A stretch of DNA of 64,000 bases from Petrosia ficiformis (GCA_947044365.1 OX345639.1:2429001-2493000); one strand, 5' to 3'. Shown: positions 13,401-24,084, counted from the stretch's first letter. The notes: generated from the sequence alone by a model not told the origin. Made by a program: numbers and translations.

Positions 13401-16400
13401 TGCTGTGGGTGTGAAGATGTATTTACAGGAATTAATGACACAGATTTCTCCCAACGTATCTTCACAGTCTTGGGAAGTGAAAAGGCAAGCAGCCAGTGCA
13501 TTGTCTATAATTGCTGGAAAAATGGGTAACTACCGTATAACATAATATTATATTGCACTCTATAAATGGGTAACTACTGTATAACATGAAGCACCTTTGG
13601 TGCGTGGCCTCGCCGCTGTAGCTTAAGGCATAGATTATATAGACTACGTATAAGGGATTGGAAACGCCCACGCATTTCCGTACACTCCGTTGCCCCACCC
13701 TATCTTTTTTAGCCAGCCCCTCCCCTCTAAATACAATGCGCTATGCATGCAAGACTGGTAAAGAACTTGTTTAAAACCGTGTATCATTAAAGAACACTTT
13801 TGTTAAACTAATTGATAATATCACCAACCAACATAGGAGTGCTATACCTTCAGCTAGAAAACTGGAGTGTTGAACTATATGACCTACCAAACTGCTTAGA
13901 GTCCCCAAAATGTAAGTACCTCGTAACCGTTTCAACTGGATTTTCTACATCTAAACGGTAACTTTTTTCTCTATATTTGTTTTAAACCCATGTATTTTTA
14001 TTGAGTAACAAAACTTACATGGGAATATTGCAATAGAACTGTTATTAAAAGAAGTAAGAGTCCCAAAACCCGTTTTCGTTATGATATGTACTAAAAAACA
14101 ATAGTTTTTAACATCGTACATGATTTGTTGCTAATGTTTTAGCAATTGAGATGTTAAAACGATACAATAGCAACATGTATATCAAGAAAAAACACCTTAA
14201 TTGTCCAGTTTCAGCAAGGAATAGTGTTTTTTCTATAATCAGTCCTCACAACTAAGTAATAAAATTTAATTGATTTCTGGGGACACGGAGTGCGTCACAG
14301 ACTTATGCATTGATGCTATGGGATCACATGCGCCGTTTCCAATCCCTTATACGTAGTCTATATAATCTATGCTTAAGGATAGGTTGCAATTGCAAATAAA
14401 TGAGATGCAAGAGAGAAAGTAACAAGCTTAAATTTGAATTTGTTGTTTATATAAAGTTGAAAGTTGGTTGAGAAAGTTTTTTGTGGCTAGACTGGCTAAG
14501 ATTATTTCTGATAAATATAAAAACACATGGAAGATGACTAAGAATGACTCTCCATCAGCTATACTGCTTTGAACTAGTATAATAACTATATTACTTACAG
14601 TCAAATTACATAATATACTCTTCCAACAAATATTCATTACCTCATTCATTACCAAAATATCTATGCCACAACTGTCAGTTACTAAAGATAATTCTCCTAT
14701 AATGAATTGTACATTGTTACAACTACAATGAGCAAAAACATTGAACTTACAGTTCAAATATATGTAATTTGAAAGTCAAACAAAAGTTCAATAATAGCAG
14801 AAAGGAAGGTATTGCTCTAAACTTACCTCCACGTTTGATCTCACGTGATTACATTGGGTGTGGCTGAGGGTGTGGGTTATTGCAAGTAAATGGCAGAAAC
14901 TAGAGACCTTACAGAGATAGAATGTATGAGTCTGTAGCTTGCTAAAACAATGTCTGTGGCAAATCTCTTTTCAATACGATTTTGATAAACTTCTTTCTCT
15001 ACTCTATCAAGTCTTAAAATCGACGCTTAAAGCATCTGGCTAGGATCTGTAGTGATTTTAGCATTTTCCATTCTAAGTAACTTTTCATACAGTTTACTTC
15101 GTTATAAAAACAACAGAGCAATAGAAGACCATGTTTTTGAACAGATCAGAAAGTTTGGCGGCTGTAGGAGGTATGCGTTTGAAGTTATAACTGTTCAAAG
15201 TAAAAAAAAGTTGGGAAGGAATGAATGAATAACTTGCTAAAACAATGTCTATGGCAAATCTTTTTTTCAATACGATTTTGATAAACTTCTTTCTCTACTC
15301 TATCAAGTCTTTAAATCGACGATTAAATTAAAAGAGTTGGGACAGAATGAATGAATGAATGAATGAATGAATGAATGAATGAATGACAGAATGACAACCA
15401 AAGTGCTAAGACTCGCCCACGTGTAGGCACGGCGAGCCAATAATATTATATTGCATTTTATAAACTTTGTCTGGAGTTCTAAAAAATATAATTTAGGCCG
15501 AGTCACCATGTTTAGACATTCTGTGTGAGAGAGCATCACCATGTTTGATTTCATATCTTCACAACATGAGCCAACATTAAGGAGTATTTGTCTTCAAGCA
15601 CTTCTGTGTTTTATATTGTTGCCTTATGAGTGTGATATGCCTCATTATCATTTACTCCACAACCAACTAAAGGTCATTCATGTTCAACTGGACCTCAGAA
15701 AATGTTCATAAGTTAGAACGACCAACAATCTTTTTACCTGCACCATTTTCATATAATTCTTTTTTGTGTATGTCAAATTTCAATCCATTACCTCCTTATT
15801 GAGTTACAGTATAATTATGTATTAACCTTATGCTATATATCCTTTGCACTCGGGATATCATATAACTAATACTTGTAACTGCCAGTTTACTGGACTATAT
15901 TTGCACTATCAAGAGCACAAAAACTGTAAAAACTATCATATTGGTTATAAGCATTAGCTACACTTCATCAATACATTTTGTCAATAGTTTGTATACCGAT
16001 AATAATTACATTTTCAGAAGTCCATAGTATTATAGATTTTTTTTCACTATCAAATTTGGAGTTTATTCTTTTTTTTTACAGGTTCTGATTTGGGACCTCC
16101 TCATTTAGCTACTTTATTGAAATCATTAATTGAGGGACTCCAAGGAAGAACATGGGACGGCAAAGAGATACTCCTAACCTCACTGAGGACTGTGTGTATA
16201 TCTTGTTCTTCAGCCATCATAGAAAGAGTGGATACAAATCAGCCAGATGTTTCAGAGGTATATATTTAGATAATAAGTATAACAGGCTTTGTTATAATGA
16301 GATTGGAAAAAAATTCACTGATTTCATGGGATGAACAAGAAACATGAAACGAAGAGAGACTGGAACAGTAGTATATTATTGGTACACCCACACAATTGTA

Positions 16401-19400
16401 TTAATATTAGAATACACTTTACTTGTGCCTTTTACCAAAATTTAGATCACCTTGGGCTGGTATCTTGGGTCCATGTTGCTGATACACACCTTAAAGCCAT
16501 ACTATATGTAAAATGTACACCTACATATAACCACATTAAACAGTAACAATTATATATAAATTATATAAATAATTATACGTATGGAATGAGATCACCAGTA
16601 GAAGTCGAATAAAAGAGACAACAAAGCATAACAATTGACCTTTTATATCCTGATGCATACCTCAAAGCCATCGTATATATTACATATAATTATATTTAAT
16701 TATATAATACATTATTATGCTTAAATGATTATATGTAATTATACATCTTTGAAGTTGTGGGATTTTATGTGAAGGGCAACAAAGCACACAATGGCCACTT
16801 CAATTCATTGTGTATATGTATGACCTATTGTAATTCACTTCCAGATAATTTCGTGTTTGTTTACACAATGTAAAAAACATGATATCCAGTACAAGACGAG
16901 TGCAGTTGAAACCACAGCACATGTTATTAACCATCTAAAAGTTGATGTCTTTATAGAATTCTATGAAATTCTTCTTTACAACTTGAGACTAGACACAAAT
17001 CCAAAAACAGATGAACATAGTGATACAGTAGATCTTGAAGAACAGAGGGAAATGAAATTACTGTTACTAGAGTTACAAGTCAAAGTATATGCTGCAATTG
17101 GACTAGTGTGGCCCTCACATGATTTAGTTCAGAGACAATTCTATCATGATGTGTGTGTGTTGCTCTCTAATGGACTACCAGACAACAATTGGAAATTACA
17201 AGTAGCTATACTTACAAGCCTCACCACCATATATGAAAAGTGAGTATAGGGAAAGGTTGCTTCTTTTATTGTACTAGCCAGTAAAACATGCCAATTCATT
17301 CAAGCATTCTGAATTTAGGTAGTGACCACTATAGCTACACTGGCTCTAAGCTTTCTGCCAGTACAGTCATTTTGTAGTCATGAGATTCAAGTGTGATTAA
17401 TTTGCAAATGTGCAACTTCTTGTTTGTTTGTGTTTTATGATAGGAGATGTAACCCATAGTTTTGTCGTTAATATTCAGACAACACCGCTCCTTCAAGTCA
17501 TGTTACATGGATTGGAGTCATGGTGTTGTATTACTATATTGACAAGGTGCAGTTGATTACAGGGCTTCACCGGTAATAGCATGAGTTGTGTTTTCATGTT
17601 ATTACTAATTGTTGCCAGGTGTCTTTTCAATGTTATGGGAAACAGTAACAATGGCTGAATTGTACAAATTGCTATACAAATTACCAGAACCTCAAAACTG
17701 AACTGAATGGCTTTAGAAAAAGTCTATTGTTATTTATTTTGTAGAGGTTTTTTATTCTGTTGTTCATAATTCCTGGTTATTTTTTAGCTTTATTGAACGT
17801 CTATTGTTATTTATTTACTTGCTCAAAGTGCTAATATTCATAGTTTTCCAGAAAATGTGGTATTACACAAAGACAGACAATAGGTTTAGAATTACCTGCA
17901 TGGAGAAGGGTAAATGAAGTGAATCTAAAATTATTTCAACAATTGATGCTACTGCATAGGGTAAATTACATTTTATGTATTCATTTATTAAGTGATGCGT
18001 TCTGTATTACTGTCAATATAGGACTCAATTTTGTCAAGATGATGCAGGTATGCTGCTTCTCAATGATGTAACTATTCCTAATCTATGTCAGTGTTTAGGT
18101 AAGCAAAGTAATCTTTCTAACTATCTATAATGTAATTATTGTATAACTCCCGAGTGCTTCCCAAACCACTTGTTACTGTGATAATGTCAGGCTCAAAGCC
18201 ATGGCATCATATTTAATTGTGTGAATGAATTACATTTTTGTAACATGTAGATCAACCTCTCCAAAACTTGCTAAGGCTATCATTGGAAAGATTGATGTGT
18301 GATCAGGGGCTACTAAAAGATGATAGGAGCCCATGCAAAGAAAGCGTAGTATTTGGGGCCCTAAAAAAAAGGAAAATTGTGAATACATTTTAGCAGATTA
18401 ATTATTCATGATGGGTATGGGTGTAATGTAAATTAATGTGAAGTACCAGGTTGTTTAGAAGGTTTGAGTATGTTTACACTAATTATAGTCATAATTACAT
18501 TAATGGGTGTGTTTGTGATGTTTTTACAATATAGTCATAATTATATTAATGAAGTATTTGGGTGTGTTTGGGAACTTAACACAATAGTCATAATTACTCT
18601 AATTGTGTGTTTAGGATGATTAATCTCCACTTACTCAGGTAATCAAAAATTTTTCATAGTCCGGAAGGAAGGACTGAACTGTCTAAAGAATCTCATCTCT
18701 TCACTCCTAAGTATGTAAAACAATGTATATTATTGTTATTACATTATGACAGAGTTGATATTCCTATTTTGATTCATATAATACATACATAATGAGTTTA
18801 TGTAACTGGAGCCCCATTGATGAGTAGAGCAGGAAAGTCTGTTTAAGGTGGTAGTACAGTGTAAGCAAGAAACCATACGTTAATGATATTCTTATTTTGA
18901 TTCATGATATTCATTTTGTGGTTGCCATATACACAAATGCTATTAAATGTACTATTATCTCTGCTATAGTGAAGCAAAATCAGTGAATAATACATTTTTC
19001 TCATTTCTAATAATCAGTATAGCTCGAAAAGTTTGAAGATGTTTTATTACACATGTATCTGGATAAAAGATACCTTTGTGGCTAGGTCTACAGACGATTG
19101 TAACTCTTGAATTCGACATGCAAACTACTTCAAATTTTCACAAACTTAATGTTATGTTCGAAATATGAAAATCAATTGAAAAATAGTATCTGCATATGAT
19201 GGTAACAAAAAATAATCATTTATCTATGAATATCATTAACTCCACCATACTGCCACTTTAATTAAATGAAGGTACTATTGTGCAACTTATATTCTTTTTA
19301 CTAACCAAGTCTTATTTATCAGCCAAAACAAGTATGATTAACGTCTTCATTATTTATTTTAGTTCTGTCTGAGCATTCTGTAAATAATAATTTCATTTTC

Positions 19401-19534
19401 TAGAGTTTGATCAGTTACATCAACTAAACAGTGAAGTACTAGTCCAACTCAGGCAGAGTTTGGGATTATTAAGTGATGATGGGTTAAAAGACATCTGTAG
19501 TTTAGTAACAAAATGGATAAACTCAGGCAAATAA
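226..19534 (+). CDS. ECM29: ECM29 proteasome adaptor/scaffold, C-terminal half (28 exons, 5' part outside window)
   Basis: HEAT-repeat protein that binds the 26S proteasome and links it to quality control and membranes (family knowledge). Exons read with GT-AG borders: 226-352, 1114-1295, 1900-2214, 2597-2656, 3002-3056, 3743-3857, 3927-3995, 4334-4451, 5138-5308, 5686-5765, 6248-6353, 7038-7207, 8137-8170, 8889-8963, 9172-9285, 10001-10090, 10178-10244, 10453-10544, 10868-10934, 11948-12094, 12784-12840, 13397-13525, 16082-16257, 16845-17239, 17852-17960, 18022-18098, 18639-18710, 19404-19534. Recognisable stretches against animal ECM29 are [42 protein letters not shown], the [16 protein letters not shown] region, LTELVPQLV...GVGLGTK and [14 protein letters not shown]. 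The reading frame carries across all junctions except 17960/18022, where phases do not match. The stop is at 19532-19534. The N-terminal half must lie to the left. Convergent with K1. Identity is very secure; single exon borders are less so, particularly the last six exons. Confidence 0.93.
489..1002. repeat. 18-bp minisatellite with 150-bp higher-order unit
   Basis: Variants of an 18-bp unit, ATATATAGCACAGGACTC, run through the intron between ECM29 exons 226-352 and 1114-1295. A larger block starting CTACAGACTC at about 578 recurs at about 728, so the array is built from a 150-bp higher-order duplication. Open frames across it in both strands are a product of the 18-bp periodicity, not genes. 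Confidence 0.9.
1406..1460. repeat. AAAT/TA microsatellite
   Basis: An (AATA)n run passes into (TA)n inside an ECM29 intron. Confidence 0.9.
3089..3366. mobile_element. Short TIR element rich in TAACTA motifs
   Basis: Begins AGTGTTGTTTTAGTTAACTA and ends near CAACACAAG, with repeated ACTATAACTA/TTAGTTA motifs between. A larger relative with clearer ends lies at 48460-49151. Non-coding, in an ECM29 intron. Confidence 0.6.
3441..3699 (-). repeat. Interspersed repeat family R1, copy 1
   Basis: Contains TTTAATGTCATAAGGTTAAT, a segment on ATTGAAATTTGACATG, and AACATTTTTCTGAGGTCA. The reverse complement recurs at 10968-11237 and 15671-15834, and same-strand pieces at 23263-23347 and 41045-41207. 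No coding potential. Confidence 0.75.
4180..4262 (-). repeat. Interspersed repeat fragment shared with 9317-9505 and 47612-47716
   Basis: The CCAAATAAGAAGCTCTTTGG and CATATGAGCTTATCAAAAAT segments match, in reverse complement, the repeat at 9317-9505. Part of the same family also appears at 47612-47716. Confidence 0.6.
4771..4963. mobile_element. MITE with ~26-bp terminal inverted repeats
   Basis: Left end AAAGCCTACCATCCACTAAG and right end CTTAG-type complement TAGTGGATGGTAGGCTTT are inverted copies. About 190 bp, no ORF, in an ECM29 intron. Typical of a non-autonomous DNA transposon. Confidence 0.85.
6059..6107 (-). ncRNA. tRNA-like sequence, probable SINE remnant
   Basis: On the minus strand a box-A-like stretch TGGTTTAGTGTTTAAGAGC is followed by a box-B-like GGATTCAAACCCC at roughly tRNA spacing. 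No complete cloverleaf is evident by eye, so a tRNA-derived repeat promoter is more likely than a working tRNA gene. Lies in an ECM29 intron. Confidence 0.35.
6408..6587. mobile_element. Foldback (near-perfect palindrome) element
   Basis: The two arms of about 80 bp are near-perfect reverse complements: GATAAACAGAACATTTCGAC against GTCGAAACGTTCTGTTTATC, with TCAAGTGTGAAAT and ATTTCACACTTGA as outer ends. A partial relative is at 33856-33915 in the K2 stalk intron. Foldback MITE inside an ECM29 intron. Confidence 0.88.
7226..7407. mobile_element. MITE family M2, copy 1
   Basis: Inverted ends TTAATTGCGTGTACTAA and TTTAGTAGACACAATTAA flank about 150 bp. A second copy of the same family at 33277-33459 shares CTAAACTTAGTACATACTAA and the following AT-rich body. 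Confidence 0.85.
9317..9505 (+). repeat. Interspersed repeat, larger copy
   Basis: Shares CATTAACTCTTTGTTAATT and CTCAAAATGTATT with 47612-47716, and its left part with the inverted fragment at 4180-4262. An open frame through it has no protein features. Confidence 0.6.
10968..11237 (+). repeat. Interspersed repeat family R1, copy 2
   Basis: Reverse-complement partner of the copy at 3441-3699. Includes TTATTGAGTTACTGTATAAT and ends near GTGAACAGACTTTAGTTGTA. Confidence 0.75.
12150..12638. repeat. 71-bp tandem repeat, about 7 copies
   Basis: The unit beginning AAATGTATTGTATACAAGTT and containing GCAACTATACACTACATGCT repeats every 71 bases (for example 12221, 12292). Copies are nearly identical apart from the first. 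It begins just after ECM29 exon 11948-12094 and is intronic. Adjacent copies without unique spacers rule out CRISPR. Confidence 0.95.
13072..13183. mobile_element. Short hairpin element
   Basis: Arms TATCCAGTTTAAAGC and GCTTTAAACTGGATA with outer TATATCCC and GGGATATA form a hairpin around a short loop. A fragment, CTTTGCACTCGGGATAT, recurs at about 15842. Intronic in ECM29. Confidence 0.75.
13622..14379. mobile_element. TIR element, ~45-bp inverted ends
   Basis: Left end CTTAAGGCATAGATTATATA and right end TATATAATCTATGCTTAAG are inverted, continuing through GACTACGTATAAGGGATTGG on both sides. About 760 bp without a transposase ORF, so non-autonomous. Lies in the 2.5-kb ECM29 intron 13526-16081. 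Confidence 0.85.
14938..15321. repeat. Direct duplication (14938-15025 and 15233-15321)
   Basis: The two ~88-bp copies share ACAATGTCT, TACGATTTTGATAAACTTCT and CTCTACTCTATCAAGTCTT with few differences. A (GAAT)n run follows at about 15343-15385. Intronic in ECM29. Confidence 0.85.
15671..15834 (+). repeat. Interspersed repeat family R1, copy 3
   Basis: GTTCATTCATGTTCAA-like start, ACCTGCACCATTTTC and TTATTGAGTTACAGTATAAT match the copy at 10968-11237. Intronic in ECM29. Confidence 0.7.
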
Positions 19535-20445
19535 TAATTATTATTATTTAATTTATTAATTTTATTTGAACAATGCTACCAAAGTAGCTAATTAGTGTGA
19601 CATTAAATTGGTTATCAGGGAAGCTAAAATCTAATGATGAAACGTTATATATAAGATTCAACTATGAATATGATTTATATTACCATGAGTCAGCAAATGC
19701 AAATATGAATATAGTTTAAATTACTTATTTTTCAGGATTCATACTATTTTGTATCCTCTGATAATTATAACTCGTATATTAATATTCTCATTGGGATTGC
19801 TAATTGCTTGTTTCACTGGCAGAACAAACAACTTATGGAGTTTACTGAACCCACTTATTGTTTATAAATCTAAAGTGATTGGACTTTAAGAATTGTTTAT
19901 GTTCATTATAAAAACGTACTGTTGTGTATAAACATACTCATTAATAATCAAACAAATGACTGTTCATGCGTATTGTGTCACATGACTATAACATTTGACA
20001 TAATAGTACAGCTGCCCAGAAAAGGACCTGAAAGTGTACTTATAGATCTAGTGTTGATGAGTGGTGACTATCTAAATGTAAGTTAATAACTGAAGTTTAT
20101 TGAACTGAACTATTGATTGTAATTTGTTCTTTAAACATGTGATTCATGAGCATGTACATAAGCAATTGAGTTATTCTTTGAATGTCTATCATGGTATCTG
20201 ATAATGTTATACATATTCATGTCCAGTGAGAATATAATGTTAGTAATTATTCATGTCCACAAGAGAAGCTGGTGGTACAATTTTGTACAGGAAGTGGTAT
20301 TGTGTGATGTCATACAACACACTGTCCCATAACATGTAAACATCTTTCATACGTTGCTTAGCAAATTTGATGAAAGCTAGAGTATCTAGTCAAAATATTG
20401 GTGGTGAAAAAACAAATGTTTTGTTGTTAAAAGAGAATAATAATT
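19535..20445. other. Intergenic, 3' of ECM29, with one weak candidate exon
   Basis: AT-rich with no recognisable gene. A 66-bp open segment at 20012-20077 is bounded by an AG acceptor and a GTAAGT donor on the plus strand and could be an upstream exon of the small membrane protein that follows, since its phase fits. This is weak evidence. Confidence 0.4.
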
Positions 20446-20821
20446 ATGTCTAACATATTGAATGCCCAACAAAGAAGACCCCTCAAAGACAATTTACAAA
20501 ACAATGCAAACCAAATGTGTTTTTACAAATCCATTCAGATGAATATCACCCCCGCACCTAACGATGAAAGTGACAATGGATCTACTATCTTAGCGGCAGA
20601 AGTAGTCATTAGTATTGTAATTATAACAGCTTTGTTTCTAAATGTATTGATAGTTGCTGTAATTCTATTAATGAAAAAACAGCGCAAGAGAAATCAAGAT
20701 CATGAACATCAGCATGCAACTGATTATGTAAGATTATAAATTGTTGTTTTTTATTTGTTATCTGTTTGTTATAACAATGTTAATTTTGTGGAATTTTTGT
20801 TCTTCACAGATAATTGAATAG
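20446..20821 (+). CDS. Small single-pass membrane protein, function unknown
   Basis: Unspliced, the frame 20446-20739 gives 97 residues: a polar N-terminal ~45 residues with no signal peptide, one hydrophobic helix at about residues 48-76, then basic KKQRKR and a short acidic/His tail ending DYVRL. An alternative is also visible: a good acceptor just before 20539, a GTAAGA donor after 20726 and an acceptor ending at 20809 would make exons 20539-20726 and 20810-20821, changing the end to DYIIE. The layout (short N-terminal segment, helix, basic stop-transfer, tail tyrosine) resembles the membrane part of K1, but no kinase follows and the strand is opposite. I do not recognise a family. It could be a real gene, a receptor fragment, or the last exon of an unread gene. 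Confidence 0.45.
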
Positions 20822-21347
20822 GAATTACAATAATATACCTCATTATTAATATTCAATTGAAACTCATTGAATGTTAAATACAAATTTATAAATATTTAAA
20901 TGAAAGTAGAACTATATCCTACACAATACCTCAACCTCTAATACACTACATTCAAAATATTTCAATTAGTATGTATGTGAAAATTTACTTAGTCTGGTGT
21001 TCAGAATGACAGTAAAACTATATCCTATGAAATATCTCAACCTCTAATACACTACATTCAAATGATATTTCAATTAGTATGTATGTGATAGTTTACTTAA
21101 TCTGGTGTTTAGAATGACATAATCTCATGGTTGATTATGCAACAATATGTAAGTTTCACTTGGTAGTTGCAATAGTCTTAAACATTTCTTGCAAATTAAC
21201 ACCTGTAATACATTATGAAGTACATATAGAAAAAAACGTAACACACATAGAAATCATGAATCAGTGATTAGTGAATCAAATGGAACATACATACATAAAA
21301 TCATGAATCAGTGATTTGTGGAAAAAATAACATTAAAGTACACAATT
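20822..21347 (-). other. Likely K1 3' UTR/intergenic with a ~106-bp tandem duplication
   Basis: Two copies, about 20910-21010 and 21016-21118, share ACCTCAACCTCTAATACACT-type sequence and TTCAATTAGTATGTATGTGA. A shorter repeat, CATGAATCAGTGATT, is at 21254 and 21302. No coding sequence seen. Confidence 0.6.
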
Positions 21348-23153
21348 TCAAATTAGTCTTAACAAGTCGTTATAAATCTCTTTGAAGTTTGCTCTGTGTT
21401 CTGCTTCATTTTGCCAACATTTTTTCATTATTTCATAGATGTCCGGTTTACAGCACTCTGGTTTTTCAAGAATGTTTCTACAGCTATTGAGTGTCTCTTG
21501 TATAATTTGCTCGTCATCTTTATCATAATATGGCTGCCGTTTACAAAGAGTAAAAATCTCCCACATGGTCACTCCATAAGCCCATATATCTGTTTTCTCT
21601 GAGAAACGACCGAAAAAGCATTCATTTGCCATCCAACGTATTGGTAGCATTGCTGATCCATGAAATTTATAATAGCACGAATCATAAAGATTTCGACTGA
21701 GACCAAAGTCAGCAACTTTCACAACATAATTCTCACCAACGAGACAATTTCTTGTTGCTAGGTCCCTGTGAATAAATCTGCAGGATGCGAGGTACTTCAT
21801 GGCGTCAGCAATTTGCAATGACATATTTACTAACACATTATAAGAGATGGTCTTTTCATAGCTCTCAATACCCATATTGACAGAATCGTACCTTTGTAAA
21901 AAGCTGTGAAGATCACCATGTTGCATATACTCCATGAGAATAAACTTTTGCTCCTTAAGACATACTGCTATCAGCTGCACAACATTTTTGTGTCTCAAAC
22001 GAGACATGTATTTGATTTCTTTTTCAAATGCCTTTTGCTCACTTGGTGGGGCATTTGGATGTAGAAATTTTACAGCTACCTCCAAATGCTGTGATTTATC
22101 TGTACACTCTCCAAGGTTTAAATCTCTCTGGCTTAGATTGATTGTCTCACCAAGGTAGACCAAACCAAACTGACCCATTCCAAGATTTCTAACTAAATTT
22201 ATATTCGATTTGTAAACTTGCACTATTTTTACTGCTGGACTGGCACGATGGTTAGGTTCACTGTAAATTGGACCACAATGATCGAAACTGTCCTTTTTTG
22301 TACCAATTTGAGTGTCGGACTGCGTTCTCGGCATAAAATAATTTGGCAAAGAAGAGCAATGATTTAGGCTTTCGTGTCTTTTTGGTGGAACAGGAGAATC
22401 TCTTTCGCAATCAACTGAGCTTTGTGTACTACTACATCTAGATGAAGGAGCACTACTGGTAGGATTAGTAAAAGTATGTTTATTAGGAAAGAAAGGAATA
22501 TAAGAGTTACTAGATGTATGAGAATGGACTGCTCCAAATCTGCACATTGTACAAGTTCCATGGAAAGATGAATCACAATTATTATTGGAGAGGGAGTGTT
22601 TTAATATAGGTTTCAGCAAATCTGGTGTAAGTGATGTTGGCGAAGAAGCACTATCTGGACTCTCGACATTCCCTTCGTCTGTCCTTAACTGATGGTAGTT
22701 ATGATTCTTTTCCATTTCTGGTACCATTGGTTTTGAGATAGTTTGCAAATTTTCATGTAGTTGTCCAGAGTTTCTCCTAGGTACAACGATTGTTGGTAAT
22801 TTGAGATTTATTTTATGTGCATTTTTTGGTGATGAATCAGAAGGAATGTCATATTCTTGCCCACTTTCTTTCAAAGACTCTACAACATATAACTTTGAAG
22901 CTTCAATAGCTGGTACAGCAACTTTTAGAGTATTAGGTGAGTGGATCATGCTGTTCCTTCTCTTCTTATAATAACAGACACACAAAGCTAGTAGTATGAC
23001 TGTTAATACTGCTATAATACATCCTAGACCACTCACTACTATAACTGCTATGAGAATATTAGTGTTTTTTATAAGAGTTTCATTAGTTTCAAACGCAGAC
23101 ATTCTATACCTGTAGTAAAAGATTATAGTGTATTCAATAACATTACAAAACAT
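21348..23153 (-). CDS. K1: transmembrane tyrosine kinase with minimal ectodomain, DDR-like kinase
   Basis: Uninterrupted frame of up to 601 residues. The start at 23153 is uncertain: a good acceptor lies at 23110 and a second Met at 23102 begins MSAFETNETLIKNTN, about 15 extracellular residues before the helix (roughly residues 33-60) and the CYYKKRRN stop-transfer. A Ser-rich cytoplasmic linker holds tyrosines in LYVV, EYDIP and IYSEP contexts. The kinase spans about residues 315-601: GMGQFG loop, VAVK lysine, FEKEIKYMSRL helix C, HRDLATRN catalytic loop, DFGLSR, activation-loop YDSCYY, LPIRWM and a WAYGVTMWEIF helix F, so it should be active. MSRLRHKNV, the YDxxYY loop and LPIRWM point to the DDR group. 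No Ig or DS-like exon is visible in the 8 kb upstream, unlike K2-K4. The upstream neighbour is K2, same strand. Confidence 0.85.
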   Translation of the reverse strand: MFCNVIEYTIIFYYRYRMSAFETNETLIKNTNILIAVIVVSGLGCIIAVLTVILLALCVCYYKKRRNSMIHSPNTLKVAVPAIEASKLYVVESLKESGQEYDIPSDSSPKNAHKINLKLPTIVVPRRNSGQLHENLQTISKPMVPEMEKNHNYHQLRTDEGNVESPDSASSPTSLTPDLLKPILKHSLSNNNCDSSFHGTCTMCRFGAVHSHTSSNSYIPFFPNKHTFTNPTSSAPSSRCSSTQSSVDCERDSPVPPKRHESLNHCSSLPNYFMPRTQSDTQIGTKKDSFDHCGPIYSEPNHRASPAVKIVQVYKSNINLVRNLGMGQFGLVYLGETINLSQRDLNLGECTDKSQHLEVAVKFLHPNAPPSEQKAFEKEIKYMSRLRHKNVVQLIAVCLKEQKFILMEYMQHGDLHSFLQRYDSVNMGIESYEKTISYNVLVNMSLQIADAMKYLASCRFIHRDLATRNCLVGENYVVKVADFGLSRNLYDSCYYKFHGSAMLPIRWMANECFFGRFSEKTDIWAYGVTMWEIFTLCKRQPYYDKDDEQIIQETLNSCRNILEKPECCKPDIYEIMKKCWQNEAEHRANFKEIYNDLLRLI

Positions 23154-23262
23154 GATGTATTACAGAATCATCTGATAAATGTACTTTGCTGATGAGTCAT
23201 TGGGTACATTTGTTCACACTCACAGTGACCTCTAAATTAGGATCTAATCTGTTTTATAAGTA

Positions 23263-23347
23263 CTATAGTTTAATGTCATAAGGTTAATACATGATTATAC
23301 TATAACTCAATAATGAAATAATGGATTGAAATTTGACATGACATAGA
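23263..23347 (-). repeat. Interspersed repeat family R1, copy 4 (partial)
   Basis: AGTTTAATGTCATAAGGTTA through ATTGAAATTTGACATG matches the copy at 3441-3699. Confidence 0.7.
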
Positions 23348-23520
23348 TAATTACATATCGTGGCAGTACTAATAACCATACATATCATGTGACTGTCCAA
23401 TTCAATATGCATTATTGTTTCCATTGTAAACAGAAACGAATAAATAATAAATAAACAATAAATAAATATAGTAATAGTAAAAGCACCCCTTTGAATACAT
23501 TATGGAAATTACAGTATGTA

Positions 23521-23682
23521 AAGTGTAGTTGAGTCCTGTATACTTGTCAAGAACATATCTCTCCCCCATGCATAGAGTATGAGAGTAAGCGAGTGTTTTA
23601 TTAGAAACTAGTCCTGTATACTTGTCAAGAACATATCTCTCCCCCATGCATAGAGTATGAGAGTAAGCAGGTGTTTTATAAA
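23521..23682. repeat. ~78-bp tandem duplication
   Basis: CCTGTATACTTGTCAAGAAC and ATCTCTCCCCCATGCATAGA occur twice in a row. An open frame on the minus strand repeats with it and has no other protein feature. Confidence 0.85.
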
Positions 23683-24084
23683 TTTATGGTGTTACATTAG
23701 TGAATAAAAACTGCTTGATAGAAGCTATACAAGGTTTTGTAGAGCACATAATATAGGAAATACTGCCATGTCAGTGCCTTTGATCTATCCACACTGCTAT
23801 ATTATAATATAATATTAGCAAACAATCACACAGGGAGTCATAATAGATAACTTGCCAATTGAGGTTATGATGCAAACAATAGCACCATGTTATTATTAAT
23901 TTTGTTTAAGACACAAATACTTACCACATCCTGTTAGATTCACAACAAAGAACTCATAAAATGTATTATAGATAAACATTGATTATTAACCCACACCTGC
24001 GTTGGCAGAGCGAAGGGTTACTGTAATCATTATGTGTGTCTGTAGGTGTCTATTACCAAATTCATTATGACAATATACAATACT

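Noticed and set aside
23402..23647. Ectodomain exon for K1
   Set aside because: The frame comes from a 78-bp tandem duplication and has no Cys/Trp Ig pattern or splice sites in fitting phase.
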